The translations under genes and the position numbers were made by a program. A stretch of DNA of 51,943 nucleotides from Opitutaceae bacterium (GTDB taxonomy: Bacteria; Verrucomicrobiota; Verrucomicrobiia; Opitutales; Opitutaceae): assembly GCA_003164715.1 (NCBI GenBank), contig PLTZ01000066.1, positions 1 to 51,943 on the forward strand, written 5' to 3'. The notes under the pieces were generated by a model that made no database searches, was not told the DNA's origin, and saw only the letters and a program-made list of their open reading frames with translations. This document shows positions 26,804 to 34,927 of the stretch, in pieces; the stretch's first letter is position 1, and every line of letters begins with the position of its first letter.

Positions 26804-27769
26804 TCAACGTCCTCCTTCTGGTTTTGTCAGACCGTCGAAGAAAATCCTTAGGTTCTCGTGGCCATTGGCTATTTCCGCACGCCACTTGCTAACGGAGCCC
26901 GCAGGAAAACGTGTCGATTCGAGAACTTTCCGGTCAATGGTTCGACCGGTACCTCGCTCGGCTATCCACGCGCTCTCAAGCCACCGTTTTAGCAGGCCCA
27001 CGCAGCCACTCGTTTCATCGAACAATAGGTCCGATGCGCCGCTGAGGTCGGCGGGTACATTTTGGCCGCGAAGCCGTTTCTCAAATGTGCCAACGACCAA
27101 ATCAAATTGGTCTTTATATCCCACTGGGTAATTCGAGAAGTGCATAATATGGCAGCGGCGATTTAGCTGAGCATTGAGGGTACTCATCTTCGCCAGTCGA
27201 TAATCGCCGAATATCACGAGATGTGTGTGTGAGCGGTTCCCAATCGACTTTAGAAACCCGAGAACCCGATCGAGACTTTCGTCTGAATCGGATTCCACAA
27301 ATGAGCCCCCTTCGTCGATAATAGCTGCGGGTGGCGCATGTCTCAGCAGCATGGTATTCACTGCGGAAGCCAAGCCCTTCAGGTTGGGCTTTTCTGGTGG
27401 CCATTCTTTGGCCACTTTTCGGTTTAGCAGAATTTCATTGGCGTCGCTGAGGAGACCAGTGAAAAGGCCTTCCCAATCGAAACCGCGGGTCGGAACATAT
27501 ACGGCTTCAGCGTAGACCTTATGGAGCCGTGATGGATCGTCCTTCATCGCGCTCGCCATCCAGATCGCGAGCTGCGAAATGAGGTGCTGGATCAGGGTGG
27601 TTTTTCCCGCGCCTGTTGGCCCAATTACGAGGAGAACAGCTGATTCGCTGAGGCAAAAGATGCGTTCCATAATCCATTGGAATACACGCTCATAGAACGC
27701 ATGACTGCATGCCCAATTGGCGAATGGTGAGCGTTGGCCATTCGCCTCTGACGATTGAATGTTGTCCAT
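26804..27769 (-). CDS. tniB: TniB/TnsC-like AAA+ ATPase, transposition regulator
   Basis: 321 residues. Walker A is IGPTGAGKTTL (residues 49-59), Walker B AAIIDEGG (148-155), followed by a sensor-1 region HLVIFGDYRLA and an arginine-rich stretch NAQLNRRCHI. This is the usual TniB layout, with AAA_22-type fold. The family forms ATP-dependent filaments or rings on target DNA and activates the DDE transposase TniA at sites marked by TniQ. The gene sits 10 bp after the tniA remnant and 1 bp before tniQ, the normal operon order. Sequence looks intact. Confidence 0.88.
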   Translation of the reverse strand: MDNIQSSEANGQRSPFANWACSHAFYERVFQWIMERIFCLSESAVLLVIGPTGAGKTTLIQHLISQLAIWMASAMKDDPSRLHKVYAEAVYVPTRGFDWEGLFTGLLSDANEILLNRKVAKEWPPEKPNLKGLASAVNTMLLRHAPPAAIIDEGGSFVESDSDESLDRVLGFLKSIGNRSHTHLVIFGDYRLAKMSTLNAQLNRRCHIMHFSNYPVGYKDQFDLVVGTFEKRLRGQNVPADLSGASDLLFDETSGCVGLLKRWLESAWIAERGTGRTIDRKVLESTRFPAGSVSKWRAEIANGHENLRIFFDGLTKPEGGR

Positions 27770-27779
27770 GGTGGCACCT

Positions 27780-28310
27780 CTAGCTCACGCTTACTGCCGT
27801 GTTGGAGAAGCCAGGAATCGGCGTCCGGGGTGAAGGATCGCCGCTGGATGTGGACTTGGGCTCGTCATCATCGTCAAGCTTCGGAGGCCTGATCGAGTCT
27901 AGGAACTGTTTGGCCGATTCCTTGGTCCTGAGGAGTTGGGCAAGAGCTTCGCCCGACTTCTGCTGCGTATCGAGAAATGCGTCCACTTTCTCGAGGGTTG
28001 CCTCACGAGCCCGATTGTAGTCGGAGCGCCCCTTACGGATATTTAGGCTCGCCGCGGCAAGATCGACTTCCGAAAGCCTGCGAAGTTTTAGGAGCTTAAT
28101 GCAGTCACACTGCACCCACTCGTCCCGAACGAATGCGTAGACCTTTGTGATGTCGAGCGGATGGGGTAGAAGGGTTTCGCGACAAGACATGTGCCCCCGG
28201 TCTGCCGTGTTCCATATTTCATTAAACCCGTTAGGGCGAATATTAGAAGTCCCAAGTACAACGAATGGCGCGGAACGTTGCACTTGATGTGGGGTGGCTT
28301 GGAATCGGAG
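27780..28310 (-). pseudogene. tniA: tniA (DDE transposase) C-terminal fragment
   Basis: Open from about 28310 to the stop at 27780, about 175 codons. It has the post-catalytic beta-barrel signature of Mu/TniA transposases (TSNIRPNGFNEIWN, then LDITKVYAFVRDEWVQCDC) followed by a helical C-terminal tail (SLNIRKGRSDYNRAREATLEK) and an acidic PPKLDDDDEP end that in relatives contacts TniB. The catalytic DDE core and N-terminal DNA-binding domains are missing; an in-frame stop lies at 28311-28313 and no other frame upstream continues the protein. A GTG at 28283 could start a non-catalytic peptide. Truncation makes the element non-autonomous. Confidence 0.75.
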
Positions 28311-28406
28311 TCATTAGGCCGAGTTGGGTAAATTCTGCGCAAGAAACATATATTGTTTCCGTGTCGCCTGTGGGGCATTCGGAACCAGACTGATGGGACT
28401 AATGTT

Positions 28407-28928
28407 ATGAAAAGCCCGCGAAGCTTCGTTGTCTTTCTCGTGTTTAGCTTCTGCTTTGGCAGTTGCTCGCGTCAGCCGGCTCCGCCGACTGAGAGAGAAG
28501 CCAGGGCCACATTGTTGATGGAGCAAACCTTCAAGGGTTCAAAGGAGTATTGGTTCGCGGCGAATAGGCTGTCTGGAGGGAAGAGATTCCAACTGGTCGA
28601 ACTGCACAACCCAAGCACGTCGCTATATTCGGTTCCAGTCAGCGAGACGGACCGAATGAACGGCTTATCGGACCGGTTCAAGCTCGTCGTCGAATGCGAT
28701 CAGTGGCGTACCTGGGACGGAAAGTGGACTCCCTGGAAGGAAGGGACTGGTGGCAAGGCAGCTCTGACCAATACGATGTTCCCTAGTGCAGCGGTGGGCT
28801 TCTGGGTAATTCAATTCGAAGCCGTGAACGGAGAGTGGCATACAAGGAATACCTTCGGGATTAGTGATCTTGCGCAGGACAAAGTGGCGCTCGATTCGCT
28901 CATGCGGGACGCTAATGTCACGCCTTAG
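28407..28928 (+). CDS. Putative lipoprotein of unknown function
   Basis: 173 residues from ATG 28407. The N-terminus (KSPRSFVVFLVFSFCFGSC followed by SRQPAPPTE) is a lipoprotein signal with lipobox FGSC, and a Pro-rich linker follows, so the mature protein is probably anchored to a membrane by Cys. The rest (about 30-170) is a compact mixed fold with several Trp (WRTWDGKW, VGFWVIQFEAVNGEW) and no motif I recognise. It lies between the broken tniA and the IS66 remnant, divergent from tniA, with AT-richer composition than the host blocks. It may be cargo of the transposon or a separate acquisition. Confidence 0.5.
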   Translation: MKSPRSFVVFLVFSFCFGSCSRQPAPPTEREARATLLMEQTFKGSKEYWFAANRLSGGKRFQLVELHNPSTSLYSVPVSETDRMNGLSDRFKLVVECDQWRTWDGKWTPWKEGTGGKAALTNTMFPSAAVGFWVIQFEAVNGEWHTRNTFGISDLAQDKVALDSLMRDANVTP

Positions 28929-29085
28929 GGCATTTTGGTTCCGGATAGCCGCACCAAAATTGAGGAAATGGTGCGTTTAACTTAATCGGGGCCTCGACTG
29001 TTCGTAAGATTTCTCCCTTTAACACCTGGAGCTGCGCTCTATTCTGCGGAACTACGGGTCCCAAAATGAATTTCTCCCTCAAACC

Positions 29086-29736
29086 TCACCACATAATTGC
29101 CCATTGGATTCCAGGGTTTTTTGTTGTCCTGCTGTCGACGCTTATTTGCTTCCTTTTCTTGGGCCTTCCACTAGCCGAGCTAGGCGCAACCAGCCCGCTC
29201 ATTCTCTTCATCATTTCCGGGGTGACCAGCCCCGCCGAGGCGTAGCCTCCCACGAACGGGCGCTTCAGTGCCGGCGCCACCAGCGGCGGCCGGCTCCGGT
29301 CCAAAAGGTGCCGGTATTTCGGGCGAACGATCATCCGCTTGTACAGCTGCGGATGGACGATATCGACCTCGAAGGTCGTTTCCTCCCCGATCCGCTCGTA
29401 CAGGTCCGGGTCCGCCTTCACTTCCGGAGGGATGATCTCGATCGTCTCCCTGACCGGAAGCTTATCAAATATTTCTCCCGGCGGCTGCCGCGGCGCCCCG
29501 GGCTTCTGCCGCTCGTAGCTCACCCGCTCCGTCGTCGCCTCCGCAATCCTGGCCTCGAGCTGGCCCAGCGTGAGGAGAAGCTGCGCCTTGTCCTGCTTCT
29601 CGTTCTTGCCCGATCCGAAGACTTGTTTCTTAAAGATCGCCAGCTCGGCCTTCAGGTCCGCCACTTCCTCCGTGAGGCTGTTCACCTTGCCCTTCAGGGC
29701 CTGGTTCTCCTCGAGGACTAGTTCGATCGGAGGCAT
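29086..29736 (-). pseudogene. tnpC: IS66 transposase TnpC, N-terminal part only
   Basis: 216 codons. The start is typical for TnpC: a leucine-zipper-like coiled coil (residues about 8-40, ENQALKGKVNSLTEEVADLKAEL), KKQVFGSGKNEK, a zinc-binding/IS66 central region with PPEVKADPDLYERIGEETTFEVD and PKYRHLLDRSRPPLVAPALKRPFVGGYASAGLV. After that point, where the catalytic DDE domain should begin, the sequence turns into an unrelated basic tail (PKKRKQISVDSRTT) and stops. All catalytic residues are absent. Confidence 0.85.
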
Positions 29737-29775
29737 TGTATAAGTGCTTAGGATACAGCATAATACGTGCCATGT

Positions 29776-30120
29776 TCACCGCTCGTACCATGCCTTCTGA
29801 CAACCGTCTTTCAGATCAATTCCGCCGATCAACATCGTCAAGGCCTCGGTCGTGAGCGACAGCTTTTTCTGGTCACTGCCCACCGGCCAGGTGAACCGAC
29901 CCTTCTCCAGCCGCTTCGCCATTACCCACACCCCCGTCCCGTCCCAATAGAGCATCTTAAGCCGGTTGCGCTCCTTGTTCGCAAAAACGAACAACGCTCC
30001 CGTCCGTGGGTTTTCACCGAGGTGGAGCTCCGCCTCGGCCCACAGCCCGTCAAAATGCTTTCGCATGTCCACCGGCTCCACGCCCAGGTAGATCCTCCAC
30101 GTCCCGGGGAAGCCAAACAT
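29776..30120 (-). CDS. tnpB: IS66 accessory protein TnpB
   Basis: 114 residues. Family signature from the start: FGFPGTWRIYLGVEPVDMRKHFDGLWA, then LFVFANKERNRLKMLYWDGTGVWVMAKRLEKGRFTWP. TnpB (IS66 Orf2) is required for IS66 transposition but has no known catalytic site. Its start codon shares bases with the stop of tnpA at 30120, the usual translational coupling. Intact. Confidence 0.93.
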   Translation of the reverse strand: MFGFPGTWRIYLGVEPVDMRKHFDGLWAEAELHLGENPRTGALFVFANKERNRLKMLYWDGTGVWVMAKRLEKGRFTWPVGSDQKKLSLTTEALTMLIGGIDLKDGCQKAWYER

Positions 30121-30482
30121 CAGCGCAGCCCCCGCACGAGCGCCGCCAACGGCCTTGCCTCGCTGCCCCTCACGATCAATCCGTCAGGCAACACCACCTC
30201 CAGGCAATACCCGGTCGCCACCCTCGGGAACCCCAGCTCCACGAACCGCGGCCCACCGATCGGCGGCTCCTTCGCCTGCGCCTGCGCCAGGCGCTTCTGG
30301 CGCAGCCAGCCCGCAAACGTGAACGGATTGATCCCTTCCCTTTGCGCGAACGCACGCTGCGTCATCCCGCTCGCCGCGTACCCCGTCAGCAGCGCCTCCT
30401 TTTCCTGCGCGTCCGCAATCCGCCGCCCCCTCTCGTCGTGCTTCGCGAGTTGCAGCGTCTCGACGACGGCGGAGGATTTCAT
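30120..30482 (-). CDS. tnpA: IS66 protein TnpA (helix-turn-helix)
   Basis: 120 residues. After a short leader, DAQEKEALLTGYAASGMTQRAFAQREGINPFTFAGWLRQKR is the IS66 OrfA helix-turn-helix, likely binding the element's ends; a C-terminal FVELGFPRV...LEVVLPDGLIVRGSEARPLAALVRGLR segment is also typical. Intact and coupled to tnpB by overlapping stop/start. Confidence 0.9.
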   Translation of the reverse strand: MKSSAVVETLQLAKHDERGRRIADAQEKEALLTGYAASGMTQRAFAQREGINPFTFAGWLRQKRLAQAQAKEPPIGGPRFVELGFPRVATGYCLEVVLPDGLIVRGSEARPLAALVRGLR

Positions 30483-30520
30483 CCCCCAAGATTATCCGGT
30501 TTCAGCGTCGCCGACTAGGA

Positions 30521-30541
30521 GGTCGCCCGCCGGACGGATAC
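30521..30541. repeat. Probable IS66 terminal inverted repeat (tnpA side)
   Basis: Read inward on the minus strand this is GTATCCGTCCGGCGGGCGAC followed by C, close to the GTAAGCG-C-GCCGGGCGA style of IS66 ends. It lies 39-59 bp upstream of the tnpA start. IS66 makes 8-bp target duplications, but the partner end is missing so this cannot be verified. Confidence 0.5.
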
Positions 30542-30680
30542 TGTCGGTCCTTTGCAAACTGACCAGATGCCTCCACATGGAGCGCACTTGCCCTCCACAT
30601 TGTCAGGAGACAGGAGGTGGAGGAATCATTCAGGCATTCAACCGCTGGATGGCGCGGGCACCGCGCATTCGGCGGTGCTG

Positions 30681-32633
30681 CTACGTCGCCTGCTTTTCAT
30701 CCACCAACTCAGCGTCGATGACCGGTTCTTCGTCTTTCTTGCTGAAATCATGGTCGTGATCCGCGTCCGGTGGATTGCCGGGTCCCGGGCCATCAGGACC
30801 TTGGTCCGCGCGGGTCTTCTCTGCTGGCGCTTTATGCAGGTCCGTCGAAACCGCCTGGCAGGCTTCGTTGAGCTTTCCGCTGGCCGCCTTGATGGCTGCC
30901 GCGTCCATGCCCTTCAGCGCGGCCTTCACCTCGTTGGCGGCGGCCTCGAGCTTGCCCTTGTCGTCTGCGGAGAGCTTTTCCGCGTTGTCCTTCATCATCT
31001 TCTCCGTGCGATAGACCGCGCTGTCGGCCTCGTTGCGTGTCTCAAGCTCCTCCTTGTGCTGCCGATCCTCGTCGGCATGGAGTTCGCCGTCCTTGCGCAT
31101 CCTCTCGATCTCATCCTTTGAGAGGCCGCTGCTGGCCGTGATGGTGATCTTCCGCTCCTTGCTGGTGCCGAGGTCCTTGGCGCTCACGTGGAGGATGCCA
31201 TTGGCATCAATGTCAAAGCTCACCTCGATTTGCGGCACGCCGCGCGGGGCAGGCGGAATGTCATCGAGGTTGAAATTGCCGATGGTCTTGCTGTCCTTGG
31301 AGAACTGGCGTTCACCCTGCAAGACATGGATTTCCACGCCGGATTGATTGTCCGCTGCGGTTGAAAACGTCTGGGTTTTGCGGGTCGGGACCGTCGTATT
31401 GCGCTCGATCAGCTTGGTGAATACCCCGCCCAGGGTTTCAATGCCGAGCGACAGCGGCGTCACGTCGAGCAACAGCACGTCCTTGACCTCGCCCTTGAGC
31501 ACACCGGCCTGGATGGCGGCGCCAATCGCAACGACTTCGTCCGGATTAACGCCTTGGTGAGGAGCCTTGTCGACCAGCGTGCGCGCGGTTTCGACGACGC
31601 GCGGCATGCGGGTCATGCCACCAACGAGCACGAGCTCGTCGATCTTCGCCGCCTCTATGCCGGCATCCTTCAAGCACGCCTTCACCGGCGCGAGGGTGCG
31701 CTCAAAGAGCTTGTCGGTGAGCTGCTCCATCTTGGCGCGGGTGAGTGTCTTCTGGATGTGCTTCGGCCCGCTCGCGTCCGCCGTGACAAAGGGCAGGTTG
31801 ATGTCGTAGGTCGTGGCGCTGGACAGGGCGATCTTGGCCTTTTCAGCCTCTTCCTTGATGCGCTGGAGCGCCTCAGGCTGCTTGCGAAGATCCATCCCCG
31901 ATTCCTTTTTGAACTCATCGAGGATCCAGTCCATCAGCAGATTGTCCCAGTCGTCGCCGCCGAGGTGCGTGTCGCCGTTGGTGGCCTTTACCTGGAAAAC
32001 GCCGTCGCCGATTTCGAGTACCGAAATGTCAAACGTGCCGCCGCCCAGGTCGTAAACCGCGATCTTCTCGTCCTTTTTCTTGTCAAGGCCGTAGGCGAGC
32101 GAGGCTGCAGTCGGTTCGTTGATGATCCGGAGGACTTCCAGGCCTGCGATGCGTCCGGCGTCTTTCGTGGCCTGGCGCTGCGAGTCGTTGAAATAGGCTG
32201 GAACCGTTATGACTGCTTGCGTGATCTTCTCGCCCAGCCGCGTTTCTGCGTCGGCCTTCAGCTTGGACAGGATTATCGCGGAAATCTCCGGCGGCGAGAA
32301 CCGCTTGGCCTTGCCGTTCACTTCGACTTCGACCGCGACGTCTCCGTTGCTCGCCCTCACGACCTTGTAAGGCACCCGTTTGATCTCTTCCTGCACCTCG
32401 TCAAACTTGCGGCCCATGAAACGCTTGATGGAATAGACCGTGTTGCGCGAATTCGTGACGGCCTGGCGCTTGGCGGCGTCACCGACGATTCGCTCCCCGG
32501 ATTTGGTGAAAGCCACCACCGAAGGCGTTGTGCGCTTGCCCTCGGAATTTTCCAGCACTGCAGGCTCCCCGCCTTCAATGACTGCCATGCAAGAATTTGT
32601 GGTGCCTAAATCAATGCCGAGTATTTTTGCCAT
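30681..32633 (-). CDS. dnaK: Chaperone DnaK (Hsp70)
   Basis: 650 residues, full length. ATPase domain (about 1-380) with [65 protein letters not shown] and [14 protein letters not shown]; substrate domain (about 390-505) with [16 protein letters not shown] and QGER; helical lid after that. The tail is atypical: an acidic/His stretch ([17 protein letters not shown]) precedes [12 protein letters not shown], so the C-terminal EEVK-like motif is not conserved. Last gene of grpE-dnaJ-dnaK on this strand, but 195 bp separate it from dnaJ and a TTAGG-N6-CCCCATAG motif lies 90 bp upstream, implying its own promoter. Probably a second, island-borne DnaK rather than the housekeeping copy. Confidence 0.97.
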   Translation of the reverse strand: MAKILGIDLGTTNSCMAVIEGGEPAVLENSEGKRTTPSVVAFTKSGERIVGDAAKRQAVTNSRNTVYSIKRFMGRKFDEVQEEIKRVPYKVVRASNGDVAVEVEVNGKAKRFSPPEISAIILSKLKADAETRLGEKITQAVITVPAYFNDSQRQATKDAGRIAGLEVLRIINEPTAASLAYGLDKKKDEKIAVYDLGGGTFDISVLEIGDGVFQVKATNGDTHLGGDDWDNLLMDWILDEFKKESGMDLRKQPEALQRIKEEAEKAKIALSSATTYDINLPFVTADASGPKHIQKTLTRAKMEQLTDKLFERTLAPVKACLKDAGIEAAKIDELVLVGGMTRMPRVVETARTLVDKAPHQGVNPDEVVAIGAAIQAGVLKGEVKDVLLLDVTPLSLGIETLGGVFTKLIERNTTVPTRKTQTFSTAADNQSGVEIHVLQGERQFSKDSKTIGNFNLDDIPPAPRGVPQIEVSFDIDANGILHVSAKDLGTSKERKITITASSGLSKDEIERMRKDGELHADEDRQHKEELETRNEADSAVYRTEKMMKDNAEKLSADDKGKLEAAANEVKAALKGMDAAAIKAASGKLNEACQAVSTDLHKAPAEKTRADQGPDGPGPGNPPDADHDHDFSKKDEEPVIDAELVDEKQAT

Positions 32634-32722
32634 AAAATCGTTACCCCGTGGTGATATTCCGAGTCTGCTGTCGCGAATGACCGCTTCTTTGGATGTACGA
32701 TACGCCCGCGGCTGGTTTCTCT

Positions 32723-32744
32723 CTATGGGGTAATAACCTAAGGG
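32723..32744 (-). promoter_or_regulatory. Stress-block motif copy 1, upstream of dnaK
   Basis: Minus strand CCCTTAGG-N6-CCCCATAG (32744 to 32723; spacer TTATTA), 90 bp upstream of the dnaK ATG. The CCCCATAG part resembles a sigma-32 -10 element, but no CTTGAA lies 13-17 bp before it, so it may be a promoter for another sigma factor or an operator. Confidence 0.55.
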
Positions 32745-32828
32745 CGTTCGCCGTGAATTCTGCTCGGAACACCCGGTGGGGGCTGCGACGGCCGTTGATT
32801 GAATCGGCCGCCCAAACGGGAACCCCTT

Positions 32829-33827
32829 TCAAGCGGTTTTCCGCGGATTGAAGGTGGATGAGGCCGCCAGCTCTTTCCACAAGCGCTCATCCTCCTTGCC
32901 AATTTGCGAGGGGACTTGGACGGATGCCTCGATGTAAAGGTCCCCGTGTTTGCCGGCGCCTGCGGGCAACCCCCTTCCCCGAACGCGCAGCTTTTGACCT
33001 TGTTGAAAACCGGCAGGAATCTTGATGGAAACGTGCCCTTCGAGCGTCTGCACTCTAACTGTCGCCCCCAGGACCGCCTCCCACGGCGCCAACTCCAGAT
33101 GGCCGATTAAATCGAAGCCGCGCACCTGCCAATCAGGATGCTGGGCATATCGCACCCGCAAATAGATGTCCCCTGCACTGCCCCCGTTCGAGCCCTCTCC
33201 CCCTTTGCCCGGCAGTCGAATGGACTGACCGGCATGGACACCTTTCGGGACTCGGACTTGGTAGGTTTCCGTCTCTTCCCGGCCGGTGCTGGCATTGGTC
33301 CGCCGCACCGAAATGGCGCGCACGGCCCCGTTCAGCACCTCATCAAGCGTGATGAGAATGTCGCCTTGAATGTCGTGGCCCCGCCGTGCTCTCGCCGCCT
33401 CCCCTTGGCCGTTGGAGAACTCTTGTGAATCAAACGGTGATGCTCCGCGAGGCTGGCCAGAGCGTCCGCCAAAAAACTGCTCAAAAAAGTCGCTGAAGCC
33501 CGTCCCCCCAAATTGAAAATCCTCCCCTCCGCTCCGCGCCCCGCGTCCGGTGAATTGCGCTCCGGAACGACCCGGCGGTGGCCGCGACTCCGCTCCCGTT
33601 TTCCAATCGGCGCCCAGCTGATCAAACTTCCTGCGGCTCTCCGGGTCGCTCAAGACCTCATTGGCTTCGTTGATCTCCTTGAATTTCTCCTCCGCCGATT
33701 TCTTGTCCTTGGCGACATCGGGGTGATACTTGCGCGCGAGTGTGCGGAAAGCCTTCTTGATTTCATCGTCGGTCGCCTTGGGCGTCACCCCAAGCACGCG
33801 GTAATAGTCTTTGAATTCAACGGGCAT
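32829..33827 (-). CDS. cbpA: DnaJ-class co-chaperone without zinc finger (CbpA-like)
   Basis: 332 residues. J domain at about 6-70 with the HPD motif (His35-Asp37 in LARKYHPDVAKDKK), a Gly/Phe-rich linker to about 140 (FGGTGFSDFFEQFFGGRSGQ), then the two C-terminal substrate-binding barrels (DIQGDILITLDEVLNGA, VRVPKGVHAGQSIRLPGKG, GDIYLRVRY, VSIKIPAGFQQGQKLRVRGRG). The CxxCxGxG zinc-finger repeats of class A DnaJ are absent, so this is class B/CbpA-like. It stimulates DnaK ATPase through HPD. Its start overlaps the grpE stop by 11 bp, so both are one transcript. Confidence 0.92.
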   Translation of the reverse strand: MPVEFKDYYRVLGVTPKATDDEIKKAFRTLARKYHPDVAKDKKSAEEKFKEINEANEVLSDPESRRKFDQLGADWKTGAESRPPPGRSGAQFTGRGARSGGEDFQFGGTGFSDFFEQFFGGRSGQPRGASPFDSQEFSNGQGEAARARRGHDIQGDILITLDEVLNGAVRAISVRRTNASTGREETETYQVRVPKGVHAGQSIRLPGKGGEGSNGGSAGDIYLRVRYAQHPDWQVRGFDLIGHLELAPWEAVLGATVRVQTLEGHVSIKIPAGFQQGQKLRVRGRGLPAGAGKHGDLYIEASVQVPSQIGKEDERLWKELAASSTFNPRKTA

Positions 33828-34362
33828 CGTGACCTTGCTTGGAAGCCGTCAGGTCGTTGACCTGCACCTTTGCAGGTCGGATTGCTTTCTCACCCCGGCG
33901 GTAGCCGCGCTGGAGAACCTTTAGAATGGCGTGGTCGGGCTGGGCCGGATCATGGCCTTGCGAAAGCGCTTCATGCCGATGCGGATCGAACGGCTTGCCG
34001 ACGATTTCGTCACTCTCGACACCGTGCCGCCCGAGCAACTGCCGAAGTTGCCTCAACGTCATCTCAACACCCTGATGAAACTGCGCTGAGTCGCACGAGG
34101 AGCCAGAAGCCAGGGCTCGTTCGAGATTGTCGATGACTGGCAACAGTTCAGCGATGAACGCCTCCTTTTGCGCGACCGCGCGGGTTTCAGCCTCCTGGCG
34201 GCTGCGCCGCTTGAAGTTCTCAAAGTCTGCAGCCAGGCGCAGATGCAAATCTTTTTGTTCGGCGAGATCCTTGATGAGGGCTTCTGATTCTGTGGTCGTC
34301 GGCTCGGCAATTTCTTTGGCTTCCGGTGTGGCCGATGGCCGTGTTGTTGACTCGGTTTTCAT
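33817..34362 (-). CDS. grpE: Nucleotide exchange factor GrpE
   Basis: I place the start at ATG 34362 (MKTESTTRPSATPEAKE), which has an AGGA 11 bp upstream; ATG 34374 in the same frame overlaps the stop of the upstream gene (ATGA) and is the alternative. About 181 residues: acidic disordered N-terminus, long coiled-coil helix (LIKDLAEQKDLHLRLAADFENFKRRSRQE), the four-helix region (ELLPVIDNLERAL) and the beta-wing (GVESDEIVGKPFDPHRHEAL, AILKVLQRGYRRGEKAIRPAKVQV). It releases ADP from DnaK. It lacks the usual DP.H..A spacing only slightly (PFDPHRHEA). First chaperone gene of the minus-strand block. Confidence 0.93.
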   Translation of the reverse strand: MKTESTTRPSATPEAKEIAEPTTTESEALIKDLAEQKDLHLRLAADFENFKRRSRQEAETRAVAQKEAFIAELLPVIDNLERALASGSSCDSAQFHQGVEMTLRQLRQLLGRHGVESDEIVGKPFDPHRHEALSQGHDPAQPDHAILKVLQRGYRRGEKAIRPAKVQVNDLTASKQGHDAR

Positions 34363-34370
34363 AGATAGCG

Positions 34371-34559
34371 TCATCCTGGTTTGGGATGCTTTCTGCCGGA
34401 GCCGCTCCTTTTGCCGCCACCGGAGAGCTTGTTCACGGTGGCCCATGCCTGCGCTTCTGCAGTTTTCATGCTGACACCTTTCTTCTCGTAGCCGGCTTCG
34501 ATGTATGCCGCCTGTCGTCTCTGCTTGTCAGTATAGCTGGATTTGTCGCCCTGGGGCAT
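34371..34559 (-). CDS. Small basic hydrophilic protein, stress-associated, function unknown
   Basis: 62 residues: MPQGDKSSYTDKQRRQAAYI, then EAGYEKKGVSMKTAEAQAWA and TVNKLSGGGKRSGSGRKHP. This Lys/Gly-rich short protein is widespread in Proteobacteria and soil bacteria and is sometimes labelled plasmid stabilisation protein without real evidence. It resembles small disordered stress proteins. Its TGA overlaps an in-frame ATG of grpE at 34371-34374, so it leads the chaperone transcript. The motif GCCTTAGG-N6-CCCCATAG lies 42 bp upstream of its start, a good promoter distance. Confidence 0.75.
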   Translation of the reverse strand: MPQGDKSSYTDKQRRQAAYIEAGYEKKGVSMKTAEAQAWATVNKLSGGGKRSGSGRKHPKPG

Positions 34560-34927
34560 CGTCGTATGCAGCCAAGCATGTGCTCATTCCGGGGCGTTCA
34601 CTATGGGGTATAGGCCTAAGGCCCACCAAATGAGACGGCCCACAATCGCGGCATGACGGCTCCATTGGCCGGAAGCCGGTTGCGCTTCGGTCAGTCCGGG
34701 GCAAATGGAGCGAAGATGGCGTGAGCAGGCGACATCGAATTTTAAGCCGAGCCGATCGAGCGGGACGCAGTACGTCCATGCCGATCGTAGCCTTGATGTG
34801 GCCAATGCAAAGTTCCATGGCCGCGCCGCCGATAAGTGTCCCCGATTATGGGGCGAATACCCCCTTATTGCCTGCGCGTGGTTAGGGTAGGGTCGGGTAA
34901 GGGGCAGATGACCTGCAATTATCAATC
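34560..34927. promoter_or_regulatory. Divergent intergenic region between chaperone block and aldehyde dehydrogenase
   Basis: 368 bp with no credible gene. It holds motif copy 2 on the minus strand (34622 to 34601, GCCTTAGG-N6-CCCCATAG) facing the chaperones, and a near-palindromic copy 3 at 34846-34863 (TTATGGGG-N6-CCCCC), 65 bp before the plus-strand dehydrogenase start. Copy 3 reads GG-N6-CCCC in both directions and could serve the dehydrogenase. The middle part shows nothing recognisable. Confidence 0.55.

Larger units (their letters stand above)
25155..28310. mobile_element. Tn7/Tn5053-like transposon remnant (tniQ, tniB, truncated tniA) beside tRNA-Arg
   Basis: The tRNA-proximal end begins TGTCGTTCGGACC, 27 bp after the tRNA CCA, and contains repeated CGAATTGSTTC motifs. 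The core genes tniA-tniB-tniQ run on the minus strand towards the tRNA. The region is visibly AT-richer than the DNA on either side. The opposite end is not found: tniA is cut near 28310 and unrelated genes plus an IS66 remnant follow. No CRISPR array, Cas gene, tnsA or resolvase is present. The remnant cannot move by itself. Placement just past a tRNA 3' end suggests TnsD-like site-specific targeting through TniQ; that part is inference. Confidence 0.65.
29086..30541 (-). mobile_element. IS66-family insertion sequence, truncated in tnpC
   Basis: The three IS66 genes tnpA, tnpB, tnpC are in normal order on the minus strand, with a terminal-repeat-like sequence just upstream of tnpA (30521-30541). 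tnpC stops after 216 residues instead of about 500, and the other inverted repeat is not found. The lost part lies towards the lipoprotein gene, so a deletion or recombination joined the IS to the tni remnant. It should not transpose by itself. Confidence 0.8.

Noticed and set aside
25155-28310. CRISPR-associated transposon
   Set aside because: tniQ-tniB-tniA suggested it, but no Cas12k/Cascade gene, CRISPR repeats or tracrRNA-like region is visible, and TniQ is of the long TnsD-like type.
29104-30759. Plus-strand frames (205 and 330 codons) across the IS66 genes
   Set aside because: Shadows of tnpA, tnpB and tnpC on the minus strand, which have clear family signatures.
31554-32609. 351-codon frame antisense to dnaK
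   Set aside because: Antisense open frames in dnaK are a known composition artefact; no start context or family match.
32723-32744. Sigma-32 heat-shock promoter upstream of dnaK
   Set aside because: CCCCATAG fits a -10 element, but no CTTGAA-like -35 at 13-17 bp; the conserved partner is TTAGG at 6 bp in the other copies too.
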